Shown here: positions 1-5,371 of the stretch, piece by piece
Layout of the letters: every line of letters starts with the position of its first letter
Position numbering within the stretch: position 1 is the stretch's first letter
Assembly: GCA_045645245.1 (NCBI GenBank)
Contig: JAZRIK010000116.1
Location: 1 to 5,917 of the forward strand
Length of the DNA: 5,917 nucleotides
Origin: Scatosoma sp045645245
GTDB taxonomy: Bacteria; Bacillota; Clostridia; Christensenellales; Borkfalkiaceae
Direction of reading: 5' to 3'
Program-made: the position numbers and the translations under genes
The notes under the pieces: model-generated
Told to the model about the DNA's origin: nothing
The model's input: the letters and a program-made list of their open reading frames with translations, nothing else
Databases searched by the model: none

Positions 1-441
1 CATTTTGTCGCATTCTTCCGCCGCACGGCGCACCATATCGAAATTTGCAATCGGGGCAAACGTGCCGGGTAAGTTGTATTGCGACGCGTAGTTGCCGTTG
101 GTGCACGCGCCCATCGCAATTACGATGTCGCGCACGTGAAGCTCGGGCACGAACGAACCGCAAGAGCCCACTCTGATAATTGATTCTACGCCGTAAAAAT
201 TAAACAGCTCGTACGAATAAATTCCGATAGACGGCTGTCCCATACCGGACGCCATAACGGAAACTCGTTTTCCTTTATAATAGCCCGTATAGCCTTGAAC
301 GCCGCGCACGTTGTTAACGAGCACAGCGTTTTCCAAATACGTTTCAGCGATAAATTTTGCACGAAGCGGGTCGCCCGGCATCAAAACGGTTTTTGCAAAA
401 TCGCCCATTTTAGCGGAAATGTGAGGGGTAGGTACTGCCAT
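1..441 (-). CDS. deoD: Purine nucleoside phosphorylase, DeoD type (partial, C-terminus outside window)
   Basis: The enzyme cleaves purine ribo- and deoxyribonucleosides with phosphate, giving free base and pentose-1-phosphate in the cytoplasm. The visible 147 codons begin MAVPTPHISAKMGDF and follow the bacterial hexameric DeoD family closely. Residues matching the known E. coli phosphate and subunit-contact positions are present: His7, Gly23 and Arg27 in MPGDPLRAK, Arg46 in VNNVRG, and Arg90 and Ser93 in IIRVGSCGS. The family is about 235 residues, so roughly 90 residues, including the catalytic Asp region, lie beyond base 1. An in-frame ATG at 447 is only 3 bases after the GGAG Shine-Dalgarno; the ATG at 441 has a 9-base spacing and gives the usual family N-terminus, so I chose 441. 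It lies 23 bases downstream of deoC and is probably translated from the same message. No anomaly is seen in the visible part. Confidence 0.96.
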   Translation of the reverse strand, partial: MAVPTPHISAKMGDFAKTVLMPGDPLRAKFIAETYLENAVLVNNVRGVQGYTGYYKGKRVSVMASGMGQPSIGIYSYELFNFYGVESIIRVGSCGSFVPELHVRDIVIAMGACTNGNYASQYNLPGTFAPIANFDMVRRAAEECDKM

Positions 442-464
442 AATCATTTTCTCCTTGAATTTTC

Positions 465-1130
465 TTAATATCCTTTGCCTTCTATGCCTTGAACGGCTTT
501 TACCACGCGGCTCGTACCCAAACGCGACGCGCCGTTATCTAAAAAGTTTTGTGCGTCTTGCAAACCGGAAATACCGCCCGCTGCCTTAACAAGTACGTTT
601 TCGCCTACGTTTTTACGCATCAAAATAACGTCTTCCAGCGTTGCGCCTGCCGTGGAAAAGCCCGTGGACGTTTTGATATAATCCGCGCCTGCGTCCGTGA
701 CGATTTTGCACATACGCAGCTTTTCGTCTTCCGTCAAAAGGCAAGTTTCGATGATGACTTTGAGTATTTTATCCCTGCACGCCGACTTGATTTGACGAAT
801 TTCATCGCATATCTGGGTATCTTGTCCGGCTTTTAACGCGCCGATATTGATGACCATATCAATCTCGTCCGCACCGCCTGCAATCGCGTCCTTCGTTTCA
901 AAAACTTTCACCGCGGTCGTGTTGTAGCCGTTGGGAAAACCGATTACCGTACAAATGGCAAGCTTGTCCCCCACGTACTCTTTTGCTTTCGCTACGTAGC
1001 AAGGCGGAATACAAACGGATGCCGTTTGGTATTTCATTCCGTCGTCGCAGATTTTTTTAATTTGCTCCCAAGTTGCCGTTTGGGAAAGCAAGGTGTGGTC
1101 GCATTTGGATAAAATGTTTTTAACGTCCAT
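465..1130 (-). CDS. deoC: Deoxyribose-phosphate aldolase
   Basis: This class I aldolase converts 2-deoxyribose-5-phosphate to glyceraldehyde-3-phosphate and acetaldehyde, the last step of deoxyribonucleoside breakdown in the cytoplasm. The 221-residue length is normal for the family. The Schiff-base lysine is Lys153 in DYIKTSTGFST, with catalytic Asp91 in DEIDMVINIGALK and Lys182 in VLVKAAGGI; the phosphate-binding GGI and GTSR segments follow in a TIM-barrel order. A longer frame starts at 1148, but GGAG sits 7 bases before the ATG at 1130. The promoter also predicts transcription starting near 1154, leaving almost no leader for the longer start. The gene ends 23 bases before deoD, so the two form a deo operon that supplies enzymes on either side of the phosphopentomutase step. 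Assignment is secure; the start is very likely. Confidence 0.97.
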   Translation of the reverse strand: MDVKNILSKCDHTLLSQTATWEQIKKICDDGMKYQTASVCIPPCYVAKAKEYVGDKLAICTVIGFPNGYNTTAVKVFETKDAIAGGADEIDMVINIGALKAGQDTQICDEIRQIKSACRDKILKVIIETCLLTEDEKLRMCKIVTDAGADYIKTSTGFSTAGATLEDVILMRKNVGENVLVKAAGGISGLQDAQNFLDNGASRLGTSRVVKAVQGIEGKGY

Positions 1131-1160
1131 ATTTTTTCTCCGATACATTGATTTTCTTAC

Positions 1161-1189
1161 ATTATAACGGCTTTTTCGTTTGCTGTCAA
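1161..1189 (-). promoter_or_regulatory. Consensus housekeeping promoter of deoC-deoD
   Basis: Reading the minus strand, TTGACA (1189-1184) and TATAAT (1166-1161) are separated by exactly 17 bases, a perfect match to the sigma-70/sigma-A consensus. Transcription would begin near 1154, giving a leader of about 24 bases that holds the deoC Shine-Dalgarno. A/T tracts directly upstream, including GAAAAATTTTACAAATC on the minus strand, resemble an UP element. A perfect promoter on catabolic genes implies either high basal expression or control by a repressor; no repressor site of a known family is recognised with confidence. Confidence 0.9.
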
Positions 1190-1221
1190 GATTGATTTGT
1201 AAAATTTTTCATTTTTTGAAA

Positions 1222-1258
1222 CTTTTTTTCGGAAAATCATTGCTTTTTGTCGAAAATC
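1222..1258 (+). repeat. Imperfect direct repeat between divergent promoters
   Basis: CTTTTTTTCGGAAAATC (1222-1238) is repeated as CTTTTTGTCGAAAATC (1243-1258). The shared GAAAATC/GGAAAATC cores lie about 20 bases apart, near two helical turns. The second copy overlaps the -35 and spacer of the rightward promoter, and the first lies between the two promoters. The pattern suits a regulator-binding pair or phased A-tract bending, but A/T-rich sequence can produce such similarity by chance. Confidence 0.45.
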
Positions 1259-1268
1259 GTGTTATTAT
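1240..1268 (+). promoter_or_regulatory. Probable housekeeping promoter of the RDD gene and downstream operon
   Basis: TTGCTT (1240-1245) and TATTAT (1263-1268) are 17 bases apart. The -10 matches the consensus at 5 of 6 positions and the -35 at 3 of 6. Transcription would start near 1275, leaving a leader of about 49 bases that contains a hairpin and the AAGGGAG ribosome-binding site. No other convincing promoter is seen before the transporter genes, so this one may drive the whole rightward operon. Confidence 0.6.
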
Positions 1269-1286
1269 ATATGTGTATGATATGAG

Positions 1287-1310
1287 CGCGTGCTCTTGTG
1301 GGCGCACGCG
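1287..1310 (+). promoter_or_regulatory. Leader hairpin / inverted repeat next to the ribosome-binding site
   Basis: CGCGTGC (1287-1293) pairs perfectly with GCACGCG (1304-1310) around a 10-base loop, and a G-U pair can extend the stem. The stem ends one base before the AAGGGAG Shine-Dalgarno (1312-1318). No T-run follows, so it is not a terminator. As DNA it could be an operator downstream of the promoter; as RNA it could affect ribosome access or message stability. A shorter competing hairpin, GAGC/GCTC at 1284-1295, uses part of the same arm. Confidence 0.6.
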
Positions 1311-1323
1311 TAAGGGAGTTTTT

Positions 1324-2100
1324 ATGTCGGTCACTTTACAAAAAGCCAACTTTTGGAAACGCATTTCGGCGTATATGTTCGACTTTATTATTACCGTTAT
1401 GCTTACCTTTGGCTTTGCCACCGCTATCACCGGACTTTGCGGTTATGACCAAGCTGCCGATAAAATTAACTCTTATTACACACAATACGAACAACAATAT
1501 GGGATCGACTTTAATATCAGCGAAGAGGATTTTGCAAAACTCTCTGCGGATGAGCAAGCGATTTACAACCAAGCCCAAAAGGCATTGTACAGCGACGTTG
1601 GCTTTCAAGAAGCGTATCAAAATATTTTTGAGCTGACGATGCTGATGTACGGCGGCGGTTTATTTCTTGCTTTCCTAGTATGGTATTTTGTCGTCCCTTT
1701 ATTATTTGGCTACGGTCGTACGATGGGCAAGCGTATTTTCGGGCTTGCAGTGATACGGACAAACTGTGTAAAGGCAACTACCCCCGTTTTGTTTATCCGT
1801 ATTTTCGTGGGTATGTACGCTATGGAAACGCTGCTGCCCCTTACCCTTTTGATTATGATTTGGTTTGATATGATGGGTATCGTCGGCTTGATCACCATCG
1901 GTTTGCTGGGCATTTTGCAAATCGCGATGCTGATTGCCACCAAAACCAACTCTTCTATCCACGATTTACTCACCGATACTGTCGTTGTCGAATTTGCAAG
2001 CCAACGTATCTTTGATACGCAAGACGATTATATGCAATATCGGCAAGAAGAACACGCAAAAGCTGTTGAAAACGCGGAATACGGCCGCTTTCAAAAATAA
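1324..2100 (+). CDS. RDD-family integral membrane protein
   Basis: The 258-residue protein has the two RDD-family hallmarks: an N-terminal R..A...D motif in WKRISAYMFDFII (Arg13 and Asp20) entering the first membrane segment, and GRTMGKRIFGLAVIRT (131-146), followed near the C-terminus by SIHDLLTDTVVV (211-222). Membrane segments lie at about 18-40, 104-128, 154-180 and 184-206. A polar, Tyr/Gln-rich loop of about 60 residues (41-103) separates the first two and should be extracytoplasmic; the charged tail (223-258) should be cytoplasmic. The molecular role of most RDD proteins is unknown, though some are linked to ion or solute transport, so I assign no function. I chose ATG 1324, with AAGGGAG five bases upstream. 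The open frame runs back to 1180, but that stretch contains the promoter and is not a credible coding extension. It ends 34 bases before the ABC ATPase with no terminator, suggesting co-transcription. Confidence 0.9.
   Translation: MSVTLQKANFWKRISAYMFDFIITVMLTFGFATAITGLCGYDQAADKINSYYTQYEQQYGIDFNISEEDFAKLSADEQAIYNQAQKALYSDVGFQEAYQNIFELTMLMYGGGLFLAFLVWYFVVPLLFGYGRTMGKRIFGLAVIRTNCVKATTPVLFIRIFVGMYAMETLLPLTLLIMIWFDMMGIVGLITIGLLGILQIAMLIATKTNSSIHDLLTDTVVVEFASQRIFDTQDDYMQYRQEEHAKAVENAEYGRFQK
2066..2094 (+). other. Weak hairpin at the end of the RDD gene
   Basis: TTGAAA (2066-2071) and GCGG (2074-2077) can pair with CCGC (2085-2088) and TTTCAA (2089-2094), leaving a 2-base bulge and a 7-base loop. 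It lies inside the last codons of the RDD gene and has no T-run after it. It might be a processing or stability element between the RDD and ABC genes, but it may be chance. Confidence 0.3.
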
Positions 2101-2134
2101 AGAAAAATAAATGTAGCAATACATAGGAGGTTAT

Positions 2135-3235
2135 ATGAAAGTAGAATTGCAAAACCTTACGAAAATCTTCCCCAGCCGTAATAAAAAGTCGGGCGAAGAA
2201 GTCGTTGCGGTTAACAACTTCACCTTTACCATTCCCGACGGTAAGTTAGTCGGCTTGCTCGGCCCTTCCGGCTGCGGGAAAAGTACTACGCTGTATATGA
2301 TCAGCGGTTTGCAAAAGCCGTCGGCGGGCAAAATCTTCTTCGGCGACGAAGACGTGACTGAGCTTGCGCCGGAAAACCGTGGTATCGGTTTGGTATTCCA
2401 AAACTATGCGCTTTACCCCCATATGACGGTCAGACAAAACATTTTGTTCCCCTTGCAAAATCTCAAAGGCGCGGATAAAATGACCAAAGAACAAATGCTT
2501 GATCGTGCGCTTGAAGCGGCAAAGCTTGTTCAAATTGACGAGTTGATGGACAGAAAACCCAGCGAGCTTTCGGGCGGTCAGCAACAACGCGTTGCCATTG
2601 CCCGCGCACTCGTAAAAATGCCCCGCGTATTGCTTTTGGACGAGCCCCTTTCTAACCTTGACGCAAGATTGCGCTTGCAAACGCGTGAAGAAATTCGCCG
2701 TATTCAAAAGGAAACGGGCATCACGACGGTATTCGTCACCCACGACCAAGAAGAAGCGATGAGCATTTCGGATATGATCGTCGTTATGAAGCTGGGCGTA
2801 GTGCAACAAGTGGGTAAACCGCAAGAAATTTACGATAACCCTACCAACCTGTTCGTTGCGAAATTCTTGGGCACGCCCCCTATCAACGTATTCAGTGGCC
2901 GCGTAGAAGCAGGAAAGCTCTACATCGGCGAACAAGCAGTTTTGGACGTGAAAGGCGTAGAAGACTGCGCCGTCACGATTGCCGTTCGTCCAGAAGGTTT
3001 TGTCGTGAACGAAAACGGCGCGTTTGCGTGCGAGCTTTCCAACATCGAAGTTATGGGCCGCGACGTGAGTATCGTTTCGCGCAATGCAGCATCGCAAAAT
3101 CCCATCGTTCGTTCGATCGTGGACGCGGATAACAAAATTGATATCACGGCGAAAGAAGTGCGTTTCGATTTGAAACCGCATAAGACCTTTATTTTCAACG
3201 CTGAAACGGAAGAACGTATCCCCTTTGAGGTGTAA
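2135..3235 (+). CDS. ugpC: ABC transporter ATP-binding subunit, CUT1 (UgpC/MsmK/MalK) type
   Basis: This cytoplasmic ATPase would energise the two permeases encoded just downstream. All nucleotide-binding motifs are intact: Walker A GPSGCGKST (43-51), Q-loop Gln89, signature LSGGQ (145-149), Walker B VLLLDE (165-170), D-loop SNLD (173-176) and switch His203 in VFVTHDQEEAM. A C-terminal TOBE-type domain follows (about 245-366), containing the AVRPEGF segment (283-289) usual in sugar-importer ATPases. The length of 366 residues is typical. AGGAGG ends four bases before the ATG. The stop is only 3 bases before the first permease, so the genes are translationally linked. Unlike the many Bacillota importers that borrow a shared MsmX-type ATPase, this system carries its own. 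The symbol reflects the closest family name and does not prove glycerol-3-phosphate as substrate. Confidence 0.95.
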   Translation: MKVELQNLTKIFPSRNKKSGEEVVAVNNFTFTIPDGKLVGLLGPSGCGKSTTLYMISGLQKPSAGKIFFGDEDVTELAPENRGIGLVFQNYALYPHMTVRQNILFPLQNLKGADKMTKEQMLDRALEAAKLVQIDELMDRKPSELSGGQQQRVAIARALVKMPRVLLLDEPLSNLDARLRLQTREEIRRIQKETGITTVFVTHDQEEAMSISDMIVVMKLGVVQQVGKPQEIYDNPTNLFVAKFLGTPPINVFSGRVEAGKLYIGEQAVLDVKGVEDCAVTIAVRPEGFVVNENGAFACELSNIEVMGRDVSIVSRNAASQNPIVRSIVDADNKIDITAKEVRFDLKPHKTFIFNAETEERIPFEV

Positions 3236-3238
3236 GCT

Positions 3239-4330
3239 ATGACAAAAATCGGCAATTTCTTTTATACCGTTTTTGTAAAAGCGGTATGGCAAACCTTTTG
3301 TGTAAAGTGGGTATGGAAAACCTTCTTCGTCGCTTGGATTTATCAAGCGCTTTGGAGAGAACTCATCGTCAAAAAATTGCAATTTGACAAATGGAAGGGT
3401 TGGGTTTATCTGTTGCCCGTACTGGTGCTGATTGCGGTCTTTACTATTTGGCCTATCATAAACACCGTACGCATCGCGTTTTTGTATAATTTTGAAACGA
3501 ATGAACCGTATAGTTATTTGGACCCTAATGCAAATTATACGTTTACCTTCAAAAACTTTACCGACGTTATGTTGGGGGATAAAGACTTTTTGACTGCAAT
3601 GAAAAATACCCTTTTACTTTGCGTCATTACCGTTCCCCTTTCCACGATTATCGCTTTGCTGATCGCAGTTTGCTTGAATGCGATCAAGCCGTTGCAAAAA
3701 ATATTGCAAACGATTTTCTTCCTGCCTTACGTGACCAACTCGCTGGCAATCGGTATGGTATTTGCGGTAATGTTCGATATCGTTGGCACTCGGCTTGGTA
3801 CGGCGCGTCCGAATATTGAAACGGCGGGTATTATAAACACCATCTTGGGTTGGTTTGGTGCAAAACCCATAAACTGGATTGATAGCGGTTCAACGTACGG
3901 TACAAAATTAGCGGTTATGGTCATCTATATCGTTTGGAATGCGTTGCCTTTCAAAATTCTCGTTCTTTTGGGCGGGCTGCAAGGCATCAACAAGCAATAT
4001 TACGACGCGGCGAAAATCGACGGCGCGTCCCGTTCCCGCATTTTCTTCCGCGTGACCGTTCCCCTGCTTTCTCCGATGCTCGCATACGTAGTAATTACCG
4101 GCTTCATCGGCGGATTTAAGGAATATTCGAGCGTGGTTGGTATCTTCGGCGATAAGATGGGCCCTCCCGGACAAGAATGGACTATGCAAACGATGGTCGG
4201 CTTAATTTACAAGGCCTTAAATACACAATATCAAGGTCGTGCAAGTGCTTCAGCGCTGATTTTGTTTGTGATTATCTTTATCGTCACGATGATCAACTTG
4301 CGCGTCAGCAAGAAAAAGACGCATTATTAA
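3239..4330 (+). CDS. ABC sugar-type permease, MalF/UgpA-like, with Trp-rich N-terminal extension
   Basis: This is one of the two membrane subunits of the CUT1 importer. About six membrane segments are visible after an unusual N-terminus: roughly 56-76, 119-147, 158-182, 223-246, 276-296 and 336-353. The cytoplasmic EAA loop that docks on the ATPase is YYDAAKIDGASRSRIFFRVT (254-273), with the conserved DGA and a following VPLL. At 363 residues it is longer than the usual 290-310, because about 50 residues precede the first membrane segment; these are basic, Trp-rich and contain a 9-residue tandem repeat. The start is supported by GAGGTG overlapping the end of the ATPase gene, six bases before the ATG, with a 3-base intergenic gap. 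Substrate is not evident; the family takes up sugars, oligosaccharides or glycerol-3-phosphate. Confidence 0.93.
   Translation: MTKIGNFFYTVFVKAVWQTFCVKWVWKTFFVAWIYQALWRELIVKKLQFDKWKGWVYLLPVLVLIAVFTIWPIINTVRIAFLYNFETNEPYSYLDPNANYTFTFKNFTDVMLGDKDFLTAMKNTLLLCVITVPLSTIIALLIAVCLNAIKPLQKILQTIFFLPYVTNSLAIGMVFAVMFDIVGTRLGTARPNIETAGIINTILGWFGAKPINWIDSGSTYGTKLAVMVIYIVWNALPFKILVLLGGLQGINKQYYDAAKIDGASRSRIFFRVTVPLLSPMLAYVVITGFIGGFKEYSSVVGIFGDKMGPPGQEWTMQTMVGLIYKALNTQYQGRASASALILFVIIFIVTMINLRVSKKKTHY
3248..3355 (+). repeat. Tandem 27-bp / 9-residue repeat in the permease N-terminus
   Basis: Residues 13-21 VKAVWQTFC, 22-30 VKWVWKTFF and 31-39 VAWIYQALW align without gaps, and residues 4-12 IGNFFYTVF fit as a degenerate first unit. 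The first two clear units also agree at about 20 of 27 DNA positions, including identical GTA, TGG and ACC codons, which points to duplication rather than composition alone. The segment precedes the first membrane helix and is probably cytoplasmic or lying along the membrane surface. Confidence 0.6.
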
Positions 4331-4344
4331 AGGGGGGTAAAAAA

Positions 4345-5331
4345 ATGAATGAATTGAAAAACGAAACGTTTGAAGAAAACGAAAGCTTAACCCCTGAAAC
4401 GCATACGTCGGACGTAGCGGTAAGCGATAGCGATATTTTGGCGCAAGCGGTTATGCGCGAGCGAGATATCCAAAAGGTTTCCGCAAAACAACGCGTAATG
4501 AAAATTTTGGTTCAAGTGGGTTTATACACCTTTTTGGGTATTATGGCACTCATCGTCGTATTTCCCTTCTACTGGATGATTATTTCGTCGCTGAAAACGC
4601 TGGACGAATACGAGCTCCGCAACCCCACCTTTTTCCCTACCGTAATCCATTGGCAAAACTATGCCAACGCATTTTCCAAAGCGAGAATGGACAGACTGTT
4701 CTTAAATACGCTTTACGTGGGTATTGTTTCCACGCTGTCTTCGCTCGTAATCACCATTCTTGCCGCATTCGCATTTGCGCGGTTGGAATTCAAGGGGAAA
4801 AACGCATTGTTTGGATTTTTGCTTGCAACGATGATGATCCCTGGTGAGCTTTTCACCATCACCAACTATATCACAATAAACCGCTTGGATTGGATGAATA
4901 CGTACACCGTTTTGATCGTGCCGTTCTTGGTCAGCGTCTTCTATATATATTTATTGAAGCAAAATTTCCAACAAATCCCCAACGAGTTATATTTGGCGGC
5001 AAAAATTGACGGAACAAGCGATTTTAAGTATCTTTGCAAGGTAATGATTCCGCTCGCGCTACCGACCATTATATCCATCACCATTTTGAAGATGATGGGT
5101 GCGTGGAACTCGTATATGTGGCCGAAGCTGGTGACGAACGACGATTTGCACAAGCTTATCACCAACGGTTTGCGCGAAATGGACTTCTCGGACGACGGCA
5201 ACCAAGCGCGTATCGATTATCCTAGACAAATGGCAGCCGTCACAATGGTATCCATTCCGCTTTTCCTTGTTTTCGTATTCCTTCGTAAGTATATTATGAA
5301 AGGCGTATCGAGAAGCGGTATCAAAGGTTAA
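4345..5331 (+). CDS. ABC sugar-type permease, MalG/UgpE-like, with acidic N-terminal tail
   Basis: This is the partner membrane subunit of the importer. Membrane segments lie at about 54-80, 119-146, 153-174, 186-204, 234-252 and 297-314. The EAA loop is ELYLAAKIDGTSDFKYLCKV (214-233), followed by MIPLALP. The C-terminus YIMKGVSRSGIKG (316-328) is the family's characteristic (F/Y)..KG(..)..G.KG ending. The protein has 328 residues against a usual 270-300, owing to an extra N-terminal tail of about 50 residues rich in Glu, Asp, Thr and Ser. I chose ATG 4345, with a run of six G seven bases upstream. The open frame extends to 4177, but that part overlaps the first permease by over 150 bases and has unrelated composition. 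The gap from the first permease stop is 14 bases. Confidence 0.93.
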   Translation: MNELKNETFEENESLTPETHTSDVAVSDSDILAQAVMRERDIQKVSAKQRVMKILVQVGLYTFLGIMALIVVFPFYWMIISSLKTLDEYELRNPTFFPTVIHWQNYANAFSKARMDRLFLNTLYVGIVSTLSSLVITILAAFAFARLEFKGKNALFGFLLATMMIPGELFTITNYITINRLDWMNTYTVLIVPFLVSVFYIYLLKQNFQQIPNELYLAAKIDGTSDFKYLCKVMIPLALPTIISITILKMMGAWNSYMWPKLVTNDDLHKLITNGLREMDFSDDGNQARIDYPRQMAAVTMVSIPLFLVFVFLRKYIMKGVSRSGIKG

Positions 5332-5346
5332 AAAAGAAAAAATAAT

Positions 5347-5370
5347 AATATCGTAAGGAGAAATGATATT
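5347..5370 (+). promoter_or_regulatory. Hairpin presenting the Shine-Dalgarno of the binding-protein gene
   Basis: AATATCGT (5347-5354) can pair with ATGATATT (5363-5370) over eight pairs, one of them G-U. This leaves the loop AAGGAGAA (5355-5362), which is the ribosome-binding site. The start codon at 5372 follows the stem by one base. The linear spacing from AAGGAG to ATG is 11 bases, longer than for most genes here, and folding would bring the two closer. The stem is A/T-rich and so weak. Confidence 0.5.
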
Positions 5371-5371
5371 T

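Noticed and set aside
1131..1148. Upstream ATG of deoC adding six residues
   Set aside because: The predicted transcript starts only about six bases before it, and the GGAG site lies downstream of it, correctly spaced for ATG 1130.
1167..1181. AACG...CGTT inverted repeat in the spacer of the deo promoter as a repressor operator
   Set aside because: Only four bases per arm with a 7-base gap; this is expected by chance and matches no operator family I can name with confidence.
1180..1323. N-terminal extension of the RDD frame
   Set aside because: The stretch contains the promoter, leader hairpin and ribosome-binding site, and the RDD family motif begins directly after ATG 1324.
2101..2134. 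Possible terminator or separate promoter between the RDD and ATPase genes
   Set aside because: No T-run follows a stem here, and no -35/-10 pair with acceptable match and spacing is visible in the 34-base gap or just upstream.
2246..3382. Long minus-strand open frame of 378 residues opposite the ATPase gene
   Set aside because: It lies entirely antisense to an ATPase with every motif intact and into the first permease; its translation is rich in His, Phe, Arg and Cys with no recognisable domain, as expected for a shadow frame.
4177..4344. N-terminal extension of the second permease frame
   Set aside because: It overlaps the first permease out of frame and lacks a suitable ribosome-binding site, whereas ATG 4345 has a strong one.
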